Both the position numbers and the translations under genes were made by a program. Below, piece after piece: positions 16,513 through 25,061 of a stretch of 33,585 bases of DNA. Every line of letters starts with the position of its first letter. Positions within the stretch are counted from its first letter, which is position 1. This DNA is from Magnetococcales bacterium (GTDB taxonomy: Bacteria > Pseudomonadota > Magnetococcia > Magnetococcales > UBA8363), in assembly GCA_015232645.1 (NCBI GenBank), contig JADFZF010000014.1, positions 1 through 33,585 on the forward strand. The letters run 5' to 3'. Under the pieces are notes generated by a model, which did no database searches, had not been told where the DNA came from, and saw nothing but the letters and a program-made list of their open reading frames with translations.

Positions 16513-17673
16513 TCAGGCATCGAAAGAAATTCTCGATGGTCCCCATTTTTTTTTCACTGCCACATGTCGTCCCGCCTCCTGGAATGTGATGCACTGGAGG
16601 GAGGGTCCGTGGCACCGGGCGAGGGAATGGAGAAAACGTTTCAATACCATGAAATGACGTCGGGTCATCCCTTTGGGGTGGCAGTTCAGGGAAAGGTAAA
16701 CCGTTACTTCCGCTCCGGGCAGGCTGTTGAGATAGCCATTCAGGGTGGCTTGCAGGGCCGCCAGATTGGGACCCGCTTCCAGGCGCAGGAAACGGGTGTT
16801 CATGGCGGCAAGCATCCTCCAATAGGCTTGGCGCAGGCGAGGCCATCGGGACGGAGCGAGATCGCGCACCACGACCCCACACGGTTCGCCGCGAGGTTTT
16901 TCCGCCGTCTTGCCGCCGGCAAGGATGGCCAACCCTTGGCGCAAGGCCTCGGGAAAATTGACGAGCCAGGACTGCATCGGTGTCAGGTGGTAGGAGGCAA
17001 CGGGAATTTCAAAAATTCCTTGTCCGGCTGGGGCGGGATGGTCAATCCCCCCCTGGGGATCGAGCCAATAATTAGCTGCTTTGGGTACTCGGGAAAAATC
17101 GACCCGATGGGTCGCCGAGCGCTGATGGTATCCGGGGATGATACTTGAGTCGATACTGAATCCCGCCTCGATCAGGCAGGCCAGGATCATGTGCTCTCGT
17201 GGCTGCAGGCCGTAGCCCCCGGCGCGAAAGGCAATGCAACGATATTCTGGATCCACTGGTTGCAGCAGCTGATGAAGATACGATACTGTCCTGTCCAGGA
17301 GATGTTTGACGTACAAACGACATTCTTCCTCGTCCTCCATAAGCGAGCCCAGTAAAAAATCATTGGCTTTGAATACATAACCGTTATCGCCCCATTCGGT
17401 ACGCAACCAATGCGGGTGGAGGTGGGCCTGGACGTCGTGACCACGGCTCACGGCAGCGGTCATTTGCTGTTCCATCAGGGAAGCGATCCTTTCCTGGCCC
17501 CATTCACGATAGCGCCATAGGCTGGCGACATCACAAAACAGGGTCGTCTTCAACCCCAGGGATTCAAACAAATCCAAAAGTTGCCAGGTCGGCTCGATCA
17601 GAACCTGCTCTTCCGTCAGCAGGTTGCGGCCCAGGTAGAATTCATAATCGGCTGAGGGGAGGAGATAGATCAT
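16513..17673 (-). CDS. NodB-like polysaccharide deacetylase family protein
   Basis: 386-residue soluble protein without a signal peptide. The sequence resembles the divergent deacetylase-type proteins found near envelope sugar genes: it opens with a Asp near the start (PSADYEFYLGRN), has the metal-type histidine cluster H84-x-H86-x-H88 in VQAHLHPHW, and an FRAGGYGLQ motif about 90 residues on, which matches the arrangement in that fold. The C-terminal part (about 240-386) is unfamiliar. Substrate unknown; a sugar N-deacetylase or hydrolase is the best guess. It is divergent from the methyltransferase gene. The 233 bases between it and speB hold no gene or structure I can see. Confidence 0.65.
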   Translation of the reverse strand: MIYLLPSADYEFYLGRNLLTEEQVLIEPTWQLLDLFESLGLKTTLFCDVASLWRYREWGQERIASLMEQQMTAAVSRGHDVQAHLHPHWLRTEWGDNGYVFKANDFLLGSLMEDEEECRLYVKHLLDRTVSYLHQLLQPVDPEYRCIAFRAGGYGLQPREHMILACLIEAGFSIDSSIIPGYHQRSATHRVDFSRVPKAANYWLDPQGGIDHPAPAGQGIFEIPVASYHLTPMQSWLVNFPEALRQGLAILAGGKTAEKPRGEPCGVVVRDLAPSRWPRLRQAYWRMLAAMNTRFLRLEAGPNLAALQATLNGYLNSLPGAEVTVYLSLNCHPKGMTRRHFMVLKRFLHSLARCHGPSLQCITFQEAGRHVAVKKKWGPSRISFDA

Positions 17674-17864
17674 GACGGTTGGGGCAACGATGATTTTGGA
17701 GGCACTGGTATTCTCCGTGAGCCATGGAAGGTGCCTCGTGTCCGAAAATTTATCCGTTCAGGACCACCCGGACAGCACCCGGATATCGCTTTGTTGAGGA
17801 AGGGGGAGGACGGGTACGATGGCGGGTGGACAAGTTGGATACTACCAGAAATCGAGGAAAAATC

Positions 17865-18659
17865 ATGCTCAGAAAAATCTTGGGATCGATATTCCAGCAG
17901 CTCCCTTCGTCACTTCGCAAGCGTCTCATCCAAGAGCTGGGCCGCGGCTTGTCATCGGAACAGATGTATGAAGTTATGCAACCAATGGTTCGGGATCAGG
18001 TTGGATCTCTGTCAGCGGCTGAAGCCCTGCGATTCTTGTTACGCCTGGATGCCTTTCTGTACCGCCTTCAGGGGCATCAGGCGATCCGTTATGATAACGG
18101 CCTGCATACCAAATATCGCCATACCCGCTATCACGATTTTTTTGTGGACCGGATCCAGAAGGGCCAAAAGGTGATCGATATTGGTTGTGGTGGCGGCTTG
18201 CTGGCCTTCAAATTGGCCCGCAAGGGGGCCAACGTGTCAGGCATCGATATTTCACAAGCCAATATCGATCGGGCACAACAAAATTATTCGCTTCCCAACC
18301 TGATTTTCCGTCAGGGCGATGCCCTGCGGGATTTTGTCACTGAAACATTTGACGTTGTTGTCTTATCCAATGTCCTCGAACATCTGGATCAACGGATCAG
18401 CTTTCTGCGCACGGTCTCGAGTCAATATCAACCCACCTTGTTGCTGGTGCGGGTACCGTTGTACGAACGGGATTGGCGGGTACCATTGAAGCAGGAGCTG
18501 GGGGTCGAATGGCGACTGGATCCGACCCACGAGATCGAATATACCCAAGAATCCTTTGCCAAGGAGATCCATTCCGCTGGGTTGACCATCCGCTATATGG
18601 AAATTCGTTGGGGAGAACTGTGGGTTGAGGTGGTCAAGGATGACTCTGGATCGCGTTAA
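17865..18659 (+). CDS. Class I SAM-dependent methyltransferase
   Basis: 264 residues. A helical lead-in (about 1-90) precedes a Rossmann methyltransferase domain: motif I VIDIGCGGGLLAFKLA, the acidic loop GIDISQANIDRAQ, and FDVVVLSNVLEHL, the last typical of UbiG-like enzymes. The acceptor is unknown; the neighbouring deacetylase-like gene suggests a glycan or lipid context only loosely. The frame is open to 17724, but GAGG seven bases before the ATG at 17865 and the clean helical start decide for this start. No signal peptide. Confidence 0.85.
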   Translation: MLRKILGSIFQQLPSSLRKRLIQELGRGLSSEQMYEVMQPMVRDQVGSLSAAEALRFLLRLDAFLYRLQGHQAIRYDNGLHTKYRHTRYHDFFVDRIQKGQKVIDIGCGGGLLAFKLARKGANVSGIDISQANIDRAQQNYSLPNLIFRQGDALRDFVTETFDVVVLSNVLEHLDQRISFLRTVSSQYQPTLLLVRVPLYERDWRVPLKQELGVEWRLDPTHEIEYTQESFAKEIHSAGLTIRYMEIRWGELWVEVVKDDSGSR

Positions 18660-19063
18660 TGTTATATTATTGAATTTAAAAAATAATTCGTCAGGTTTCG
18701 AACAAAAAAAGGTTGCGTTGCGCCACGGTTCTGGACGATAAATCTTCTATCAAATGCTGCGGGCCGGTATCAATACGGCGGAATACAGGCATTCAGTCCG
18801 TTTTTCAAATCGAAAGGGTGTCTGGCATGATTCAGGGATAACATTGGGCGCGGTGTCACAGCCATCGTGATTTCCCAATGACGTCTTAAGCATTTGATCT
18901 CCCAGGTGAGGAGGAGTCAATACCATGGAGTCTTGATCCCGCTACGCCGAAAGAGAAAAAATCGATTCATCCCGAGGTCATCGCTGGAATTTCGAAGAAA
19001 GGCCGTCTGAATGGATGGGAATGCGGCGCAACGGCAACAACCGTCCATATGGGATGAGACCGT
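18660..19063. other. Gene-free spacer before cheX
   Basis: About 400 bases with no supported gene. It holds small inverted repeats: CATTGGG (18842-18848) with CCCAATG (18874-18880), and nested TCAC...GTGA (18856-18870). A GACGATAA at about 18734 resembles a sigma-28 -10 box but has no matching -35, so I do not call a promoter. Confidence 0.4.
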
Positions 19064-19552
19064 ATGAAGGATGAATTTGCATTGATGATCAGAAATTCGG
19101 TTCGTGACCTGTTTGAAGCCTTTTTGGGCATGGAGGTCATACCTGGGCCAACGGTTTCCAAGAAGGATGCCGACCCCTATCGTCCACCCGATACCGAAGT
19201 GACCGCCATAATCAATTTTTCTGGCGGTCTGCAGGGGGGGGTACACTTGGCGAGTCCCAAGCACACCGCCATGGAGCTGACCTCGGCGTTTTCCGGAGAG
19301 CAGTATAAAGAATTGTTCGGCGAGGCCGGAGATGGTTTCGGAGAACTCAACAACATCATCGCCGGAGGCTTGCAGACTCAACTTTCAAAACGTTTCGGCG
19401 AGATCAACCTGACGCCACCGACTTTGATCGCCGGTACCGATTACAAAATGCAGTACAAGACCAACTTTAACAGTATCAAACAATATTTCAAGTGTGGTAT
19501 CGGACCGTTCTATGTGGAGTTCTTCTTCTACATGGATGGTTTCAAACCCTGA
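19064..19552 (+). CDS. cheX: CheX-type chemotaxis phosphatase
   Basis: 162 residues, close to the usual CheX length. The family dephosphorylates CheY-P. The active helix carries the E-x-x-N motif as E94-L95-N96-N97 in GFGELNNIIAGGLQTQL; the preceding strands (VTAIINFSGGLQGGVHLAS) and the LTSAF helix match the fold. The C-terminal strand (FYVEFFFYMDGF) is also typical. A weak GGATGAGA lies before the ATG. It is a single gene, convergent with aroB, and could be the signal-termination partner of CheB/CheR. A run of eight G at 19234-19241 lies in the coding sequence. Confidence 0.85.
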   Translation: MKDEFALMIRNSVRDLFEAFLGMEVIPGPTVSKKDADPYRPPDTEVTAIINFSGGLQGGVHLASPKHTAMELTSAFSGEQYKELFGEAGDGFGELNNIIAGGLQTQLSKRFGEINLTPPTLIAGTDYKMQYKTNFNSIKQYFKCGIGPFYVEFFFYMDGFKP

Positions 19553-19670
19553 GTCCGTCGTCTTGCGCCGAGGGCTACGCTTGACCGACATCGCCGAATG
19601 ACGGCATCATACTCTTCCCTATTGGCCGCCTCGCAGGTAACCATTCTCCCCCTGCCGCTGGACATGGGGC

Positions 19671-19711
19671 GGATGGGTCTGTGAAGGAAGAATCCCTTCT
19701 CAGACCCATCC
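19671..19711. terminator. Bidirectional hairpin between cheX and aroB
   Basis: GGATGGGTCTG-T-GAAGG (19671-19687) pairs with CCTTC-T-CAGACCCATCC (19695-19711): 16 base pairs with a single T/T mismatch and a 7-base loop. It sits between convergent stops. No T-run on either side, as with the hairpin after flagellin 3. Confidence 0.6.
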
Positions 19712-19777
19712 CATGAACGGATGCACACTTACAGTTTCTGCCAACGCTGATCCCATGAAATCAGGGGGCCGTGGTAG

Positions 19778-20872
19778 TCATCCCGAGGCATGATCGCGGA
19801 TCACTTCGATCAATAGCGACTCCGGGACATCGGCGGTGACGACAGCACGGCCAATCCCTTGCAACAAGACAAAACGCGGACGTCCTCCATGGACTTTCTT
19901 GTCACGCGAAAAGGCTTCCAGGACGGCATCGATGGACAAGGGTGGAATCTTGTCGGGCAGACCAACACGACGTATTATTTGGGTTATATCGAGCCATTCC
20001 TCCTGGCCCAACCAGCCCAGGCGACGTGACAGATCCGCCGCCATGACTATTCCCATCCCCACCGCCTCTCCGTGCAGATATTGATCGTAACCGGTCAGGG
20101 TTTCGATGGCATGACCAAAGGTATGACCAAAATTAAGCAAGGCCCGCTGACCGCTTTCGCGTTCATCGGCGCTGACGATCCTTCCCTTGATAGCGCAGCA
20201 GGTGTGCAACACCGTGAGTAGCGGTTCCGGAGTCAATCGGTTGATGGCCTCCAGATGGTCGCGGATATAGTAGAAGAAATCCCGGTCATGGATCAGTCCA
20301 TACTTGACGACCTCTGCCATGCCAGCGACAAATTCCCGTCTGGGCAGAGTTGCAAGCGAGTCGAGATCGCAGACCACCAGCCGAGGCTGATAAAATGCCC
20401 CGATCAAATTTTTTCCCAAAGGATGGTTGATGCCGGTTTTCCCCCCGACACTGGAATCGACCTGGGCGAGCAGGGTGGTGGGAATTTGTACAAAATCGAC
20501 GCCACGAAGAAAAGTGGCGGCGGCATAGCCGGTCATATCGCCGATGACCCCCCCCCCCAGGGCAATCAGGATAGTGGAACGCTCCATGCGATGTTCCAGA
20601 AGACGATCGTAGATTTGCTGTAATGTATTGTTATTTTTATAAATTTCCCCGTCTGGAAGAAGGATGGGCAGAATCGGGTAGCCGGCGTCGCGCAGAGAGG
20701 TTTCCACTTGGGCCAGAAACAATGGGGCGATGGTCTCATTGGTAATGACCACCGTCTGCCCCCGCAGGGCTAGGCTGCGCAGACGCTGCCCCAGGGTGGA
20801 TATGAGTTTCTGACCGAAATCAATAGGATAGGAACGGGATCCCAAATCAACGGTAAGATGATTTTGCATCAT
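19778..20872 (-). CDS. aroB: 3-dehydroquinate synthase AroB
   Basis: 364 residues, second step of the shikimate pathway (DAHP to 3-dehydroquinate; NAD and divalent metal). Motifs: the NAD-binding LGGGVIGDMTGYAAATFLRG, PTTLLAQVDSSVGGKTGINH, GMAEVVKYG, and NFGHTFGHAIE with metal-binding His. The start ATG overlaps the pilQ stop (ATGA), so it is translated with the pilus operon. In many proteobacteria aroK lies between pilQ and aroB; it is missing here. An 11-G run (20548-20558, C on the plus strand) encodes the GGG of the NAD loop. Confidence 0.97.
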   Translation of the reverse strand: MMQNHLTVDLGSRSYPIDFGQKLISTLGQRLRSLALRGQTVVITNETIAPLFLAQVETSLRDAGYPILPILLPDGEIYKNNNTLQQIYDRLLEHRMERSTILIALGGGVIGDMTGYAAATFLRGVDFVQIPTTLLAQVDSSVGGKTGINHPLGKNLIGAFYQPRLVVCDLDSLATLPRREFVAGMAEVVKYGLIHDRDFFYYIRDHLEAINRLTPEPLLTVLHTCCAIKGRIVSADERESGQRALLNFGHTFGHAIETLTGYDQYLHGEAVGMGIVMAADLSRRLGWLGQEEWLDITQIIRRVGLPDKIPPLSIDAVLEAFSRDKKVHGGRPRFVLLQGIGRAVVTADVPESLLIEVIRDHASG

Positions 20873-23283
20873 GATGCCCCCGTTTGAACAACACGAGGAG
20901 TGATGAAGATCAGCAGTTCGTTCTGGGTGGAAAGATCGCTGGAATTGCTGAACAACAGTTCGCCGATCAGGGGTATTTTATTCAATCCTGGAACGGCAGA
21001 GATGTCACTGGCCTGGCTCTTGGTGAAGATCCCGCCCAGGACGATGGTTTCATCGTTTCGCACCAAGGCCTGGGTCGAGACCTCCTTGGTATTGATGGGT
21101 GGGGGTGAGCTGCTGGAGCCGATGGAGTTGTTAGAGACCGAAACCTTGAGGGCGATATAGCCGTTGGGGGTCACATGGGGAGTCACCTGGAGCTTCAGAG
21201 AAGCCTCAATGAAAGAGATGGTCGTCCCGCCGCTGGAAGATTCCGTGGAGTAAGGAATCTGGTCGCCTTGGGTAATGCTGGCTTGCTGATTGTCCATGGT
21301 CAGGACCCGTGGCGAGGAAATGGTTTTGGCTTTGCCGGTCAATTCCAGGGAGGAGAGTTCGATGTCCAGGTCCAGGAGGGGCGACAGGGTTCCGAGATGC
21401 AAACCAACCTTGCCGGTGGAACCGGAGGAGAGCCCCAATGACACCATTTGCGGTATGTTGGGGGTGGTGGCCGTGGGAGCGGCGATGGCGTTGGCGGCGG
21501 TATCGGAGATGATGAAATCTCGGGACTTGAAAGGTTTGTAGGTCACCCCCCAATTGATGCCCAGTTTATCCTGGATGGAGCGTTTGACCTCGACGATGCG
21601 GGCTTCGATAAGAACCTGAGCGGTCGGTTTATCGAGCTTGGCGATCAGTTCGCGGATGGCGGCAATATTGCTGGCGATGTCCTTGATAATCAATGTACTG
21701 GTTCGGGTATCGAGGGAAATGGCTCCCCCAGCGGACAGGATACGGGTTCCCTGTTTGTCGTTATTGACACCTTCCTTGAGGAGATTGGCAATATCGGCGG
21801 CATTGGCGAAGCTGACCGGGATCAGTTCCGTGACGAAGGGTTCCAGTTGTTGTTGACTGGCCAAGGCCTTACGCTGGGCCTCTGCCGAGGCCTGAATCTC
21901 GGCCAGAGGGGCGATGCGGACGACATTGCCCTGGACCTCCTTGCCCAATCCCTTGGCGGCCAGGATCAAATCCAAGGCCTGGTCCCAGGGGACATCCACC
22001 AGGCGCATGGTCAGGGTTCCGGTGACACTGTCGGCGAGGATGATGTTGAGCTGGCTGACATCAGCGATGAGCTTGAGGGCATTGTGAATATTGATATCCT
22101 TGAAATCCATGGATATCTTCTTGCCGGTATAGTCAAACTTCTGGTTGCCGCCGTCGCTTGTGGCGGTCTTGTGCGGGCGCACGCGGATTAAAATTTCCTT
22201 GGGTGTTTCCACGATTTCGTGGAGTGCGGCGGGATGGTTCAGTCGTACCACCATGTGAACGATATTGTTTTTGGCGGTGGTGTCGATGGCATTGACGGGG
22301 CTGGCAAATTGGGTCACATCCATCCGGCGTACCAGGCGCTGAGGCAGCTGGATATTAGGTAATGCCAGCTTAAGATTGGCATCGATGCGGCTGGATTGGA
22401 GTCCTGAATTTCGGGGCGAAGTGACGATGCGAATGACAGCGTTTTCCCCATCACGTTCAAAGCTGATATCTTCCACCTGAGGTGGTTGACCCGAGGTTTG
22501 GCCGAGGTTCAGCAAAGGTTGAGAAAAGGTCAAGGCCGGCAGACCATTGCGGGAGACCAGTTCATAACGGATGTCGGGGCTTTTCAAGGTGACGATGAGG
22601 CGGGCCTTATCGGCATTGGCCACCAGGGTGGCCGATTCGACCTCGGGAGAAGAGACGGTTTGAGTTTTGTTGACGCTTGGCCCCTTGAACCCATCCAGAT
22701 CCATGACCACCCGCGGGGGGGTCAACCATTTGAACACTTTGGGCGCGGGTCCTGAACCGACCCCTTTGAGTTGGACGATGGTATTCCGATCCATGACGGC
22801 GATTTCCAGGTCCTGGGCCTCGGGTTGGGGCGCGGAGACTCGGGTGGGCGACAGGACGGTGAGAAGGATTCGATTGCCGTCAGCGACGACATCGTGGGAT
22901 AGGTTTCTTTTCAAATTAATTTCCAGACGGGCTTCACCATTCTCCATGGGCGATGGGAACATGCTGGCGACGTCGGTCGAATCCATGAGCATGGGTTGCA
23001 CCATAGGGCCCAGATGAGCTTTGGCAATGAGCAACAGCAACCTTGGGGGATCGGTCAGGTTGAATATTCTATAACGCAGGGGGCGGTTGCCAATGATCTG
23101 GAACGTGGTGCCGTTGGAGGTGGAACTGGACTCGACACGCTCAATCAAGCCGATTTCGGACGAATCGACGGCCACAGCGTCGGCGGCATGTGAAATCGCG
23201 AGCAGCGCCCCGGTTGTCGAGGTGATGACTACCCACAATAGTATGAAACAGAGAAGATGGCGGACTGTTCGCATCCAATTCAT
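20869..23283 (-). CDS. pilQ: Type IV pilus secretin PilQ
   Basis: 804 residues, outer-membrane pore through which the type IV pilus emerges. A signal peptide (ends near LLAISHAADA) is followed by tandem AMIN-type domains (about 40-360, peptidoglycan-binding), the N0/STN domain (ISMDFKDINIHNALKLIADVSQLN), an N1 domain (TELIPVSFANAADIANLL) and the C-terminal secretin barrel (SSPRVLTMDNQQASITQGDQIPY; VPGLNKIPLIGELLFS). Overlaps pilP by ATGA and aroB by ATGA, the tight coupling usual for this operon. Confidence 0.97.
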   Translation of the reverse strand: MNWMRTVRHLLCFILLWVVITSTTGALLAISHAADAVAVDSSEIGLIERVESSSTSNGTTFQIIGNRPLRYRIFNLTDPPRLLLLIAKAHLGPMVQPMLMDSTDVASMFPSPMENGEARLEINLKRNLSHDVVADGNRILLTVLSPTRVSAPQPEAQDLEIAVMDRNTIVQLKGVGSGPAPKVFKWLTPPRVVMDLDGFKGPSVNKTQTVSSPEVESATLVANADKARLIVTLKSPDIRYELVSRNGLPALTFSQPLLNLGQTSGQPPQVEDISFERDGENAVIRIVTSPRNSGLQSSRIDANLKLALPNIQLPQRLVRRMDVTQFASPVNAIDTTAKNNIVHMVVRLNHPAALHEIVETPKEILIRVRPHKTATSDGGNQKFDYTGKKISMDFKDINIHNALKLIADVSQLNIILADSVTGTLTMRLVDVPWDQALDLILAAKGLGKEVQGNVVRIAPLAEIQASAEAQRKALASQQQLEPFVTELIPVSFANAADIANLLKEGVNNDKQGTRILSAGGAISLDTRTSTLIIKDIASNIAAIRELIAKLDKPTAQVLIEARIVEVKRSIQDKLGINWGVTYKPFKSRDFIISDTAANAIAAPTATTPNIPQMVSLGLSSGSTGKVGLHLGTLSPLLDLDIELSSLELTGKAKTISSPRVLTMDNQQASITQGDQIPYSTESSSGGTTISFIEASLKLQVTPHVTPNGYIALKVSVSNNSIGSSSSPPPINTKEVSTQALVRNDETIVLGGIFTKSQASDISAVPGLNKIPLIGELLFSNSSDLSTQNELLIFITPRVVQTGAS

Positions 23284-23819
23284 TTTTTGACCTCACTGGG
23301 CAGTCGGAGGGTGACGGTGCGTGTGGGCACGGCTCCGCCCTGGTCGGGTTGTTGCTCTTCGATAACGACGGTGCCATCGGTGATGGTCTTGATACGTCCT
23401 TCGTTGGTTCCTAGGTATTGTCCGGGTTGGACCATATGACCGACCCCCATGGGGTCTTCGACCATGGCGACCGGACCATGGCCTTCGATTCGGAACACGG
23501 TGGCCACCAGTTTCAAGCTGTCCAACTGGAAGGATTCGAGATACTCCTTGGTCCGTTTTGGTTTGGTTACGACAATCGCTTGAGCGGTCGGGACCACCTC
23601 AATGTTGGCCAGTTCCGGTGGAGGTTGGAAAGGATTGCGTTTACCGGTTTTATCATAGTGCCAATTGGGTGGGGCATCCAAAACGGAGAGACCTTCGAGC
23701 AACTCCTTCGTTTCCGTCGGAGAGGATCGAACGGTTCCCGCCGGTGCCGCCTGGTCTTCGGCCCTGGCGGGTTGGACGATGGTTGACAAGGACAGAAGCA
23801 GAATCAAAATAAGGGGCAT
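23280..23819 (-). CDS. pilP: Type IV pilus assembly lipoprotein-type protein PilP
   Basis: 179 residues with a signal peptide (LILLLSLSTIVQPARAED). No lipobox Cys is seen, so unlike many PilP proteins it is probably not lipidated. The C-terminal domain (YLESFQLDSLKLVATVF, then GHMVQPGQYLGTNEGRI) is the PilP beta-domain that binds the secretin N0 region and links PilNO to PilQ. The middle (about 60-90, GKRNPFQPPPE) is the typical NPF region. Four bases separate it from pilO; it overlaps pilQ. Confidence 0.92.
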   Translation of the reverse strand: MPLILILLLSLSTIVQPARAEDQAAPAGTVRSSPTETKELLEGLSVLDAPPNWHYDKTGKRNPFQPPPELANIEVVPTAQAIVVTKPKRTKEYLESFQLDSLKLVATVFRIEGHGPVAMVEDPMGVGHMVQPGQYLGTNEGRIKTITDGTVVIEEQQPDQGGAVPTRTVTLRLPSEVKK

Positions 23820-23823
23820 GCCA

Positions 23824-24429
23824 TTATTTCTTCTTGTCCATGGGTGACCTGAACCCGGTGTCGGTGGCGTCCAGGAAACGGTAGGTGGTCAGGCGTGCGG
23901 TGGTGGTCATCAACGGGCCTTTGGGATCGGGGGTCATGGTCAGATTGGTGAAGGTGGCTATCCGGTTCATGCGGGTGACCTTATCCATGAACACGACGAT
24001 GGCTTGAAAATTGCCGCGAACATTGACGTCGACCGGGACCTCGGCATGGATGTCGACTGCCAACTCCTGTCTGGGGGCAAAAAGGACGAACTCCAATCCT
24101 TCTTCGTGCCCAGCTTCGGAGATGGTGGTCAATAGCGACGGAATCTCCTGCTTCGACGGCAAATTACGTGCAGCTTTTCTTTCCTGTTTTTTCAATTCAG
24201 CCAATTCTTGACGCAACTTGGGAAGGTTGGCCAACATGGCCTTTTTGGAATTGATCTTCTCTTCCTGCTCCATGATTTTTTTGTCGACCGATTCTATGGT
24301 GTCCAGCACCTCCTGAAGGAAAAAATACCAATATCCAGCAGTCAGCACAACGACGATTCCGGCGACTACGGCGGCCTTTTTCTTGGCTGGCATTCTGAGG
24401 ATTTCGATCGGATCGAATCCAAGCTCCAT
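23824..24429 (-). CDS. pilO: Type IV pilus inner-membrane protein PilO
   Basis: 201 residues: short cytoplasmic end, one membrane helix (about 15-37), a coiled coil (about 40-85, VDKKIMEQEEKINSKKAML) and a ferredoxin-like periplasmic domain (about 90-180, including VPVDVNVRGNFQAIVVFMDKV). It pairs with PilN. Either GTG 24432 or ATG 24429 can start; AAAGGGG spaces better to the ATG, whose A is the last base of the pilN stop TGA. Confidence 0.93.
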   Translation of the reverse strand: MELGFDPIEILRMPAKKKAAVVAGIVVVLTAGYWYFFLQEVLDTIESVDKKIMEQEEKINSKKAMLANLPKLRQELAELKKQERKAARNLPSKQEIPSLLTTISEAGHEEGLEFVLFAPRQELAVDIHAEVPVDVNVRGNFQAIVVFMDKVTRMNRIATFTNLTMTPDPKGPLMTTTARLTTYRFLDATDTGFRSPMDKKK

Positions 24430-25061
24430 CACCGGGCCCCTTTCTTTTGGTTGTCAGCCGGTTTCTGAACCCCGCCTCGGGAAGGGGTAAAGCCGGCTTT
24501 GGAGTTGGTCTCGGCCTCCTTTTTTGGACCAAAGCCAGCCTCCAGGGAAAACGCTTTGATCGCCGCCGTTCCAGAATTGAGAGCCACCTGGCCCAATTTG
24601 ACATTGTTGATCAGCGGCGAAGCGTTCAGGTTGTTCATGAACACCGCCACCACGGCATTGGACTGGGCCATTCCGTTGATTTTCACCGTCTGCCCTTGAG
24701 TCTGCACCTCCTTGAGCCAAGCCTTGTCCGGCAGGGAGTGGATGATGGTGTCGATGAGACGGACGGGAAGATTACGAAGTTGCTTGAGTTCGGAGATGAT
24801 TTTCAGTTTGGTCTCGATCAACGATTTGAGATCGCGTATATCCTTGACTTCACCCAGTTGTTTATCCAGATTAGCGATGGTTCGTTCATTATTTTGTTCC
24901 TGGGCCATTTTTTCGTTCAGAATACCGGTCACCCGCAGGTGGACCAGCAGGAGGATACCCAGCATGGCGACCGTCGTTCCGACCCATGAGGCCAGAATGA
25001 GGTGGGCCTTTTTCAGTCGGCGGGCCTGACGATAGGGGAGGAGATTGATGGTGACGATCAC
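24429..25061 (-). CDS. pilN: Type IV pilus inner-membrane protein PilN
   Basis: 210 residues. The N-terminal INLLPYR motif (residues 5-11) is the known binding site for PilM; a membrane helix (about 22-45) and coiled coil (about 50-100) follow, then a ferredoxin-like domain. The C-terminal 30 residues are Lys/Gly/Ser-rich and probably disordered. The start is GTG at 25061, four-base GTGA overlap with the pilM stop. PilN-PilO heterodimers join PilM in the cytoplasm to PilP and PilQ. Confidence 0.94.
   Translation of the reverse strand: MIVTINLLPYRQARRLKKAHLILASWVGTTVAMLGILLLVHLRVTGILNEKMAQEQNNERTIANLDKQLGEVKDIRDLKSLIETKLKIISELKQLRNLPVRLIDTIIHSLPDKAWLKEVQTQGQTVKINGMAQSNAVVAVFMNNLNASPLINNVKLGQVALNSGTAAIKAFSLEAGFGPKKEAETNSKAGFTPSRGGVQKPADNQKKGAR

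Noticed and set aside
18734-18741. GACGATAA before cheX as a sigma-28 -10 box.
   Set aside because: No TAAA-like -35 at 15 bases upstream (GCGT instead).
21448-22191. Plus-strand frame of 247 codons opposite pilQ.
   Set aside because: Antisense shadow of a secretin gene whose protein is unmistakable; Gly/Asp-rich composition follows from the opposite strand.
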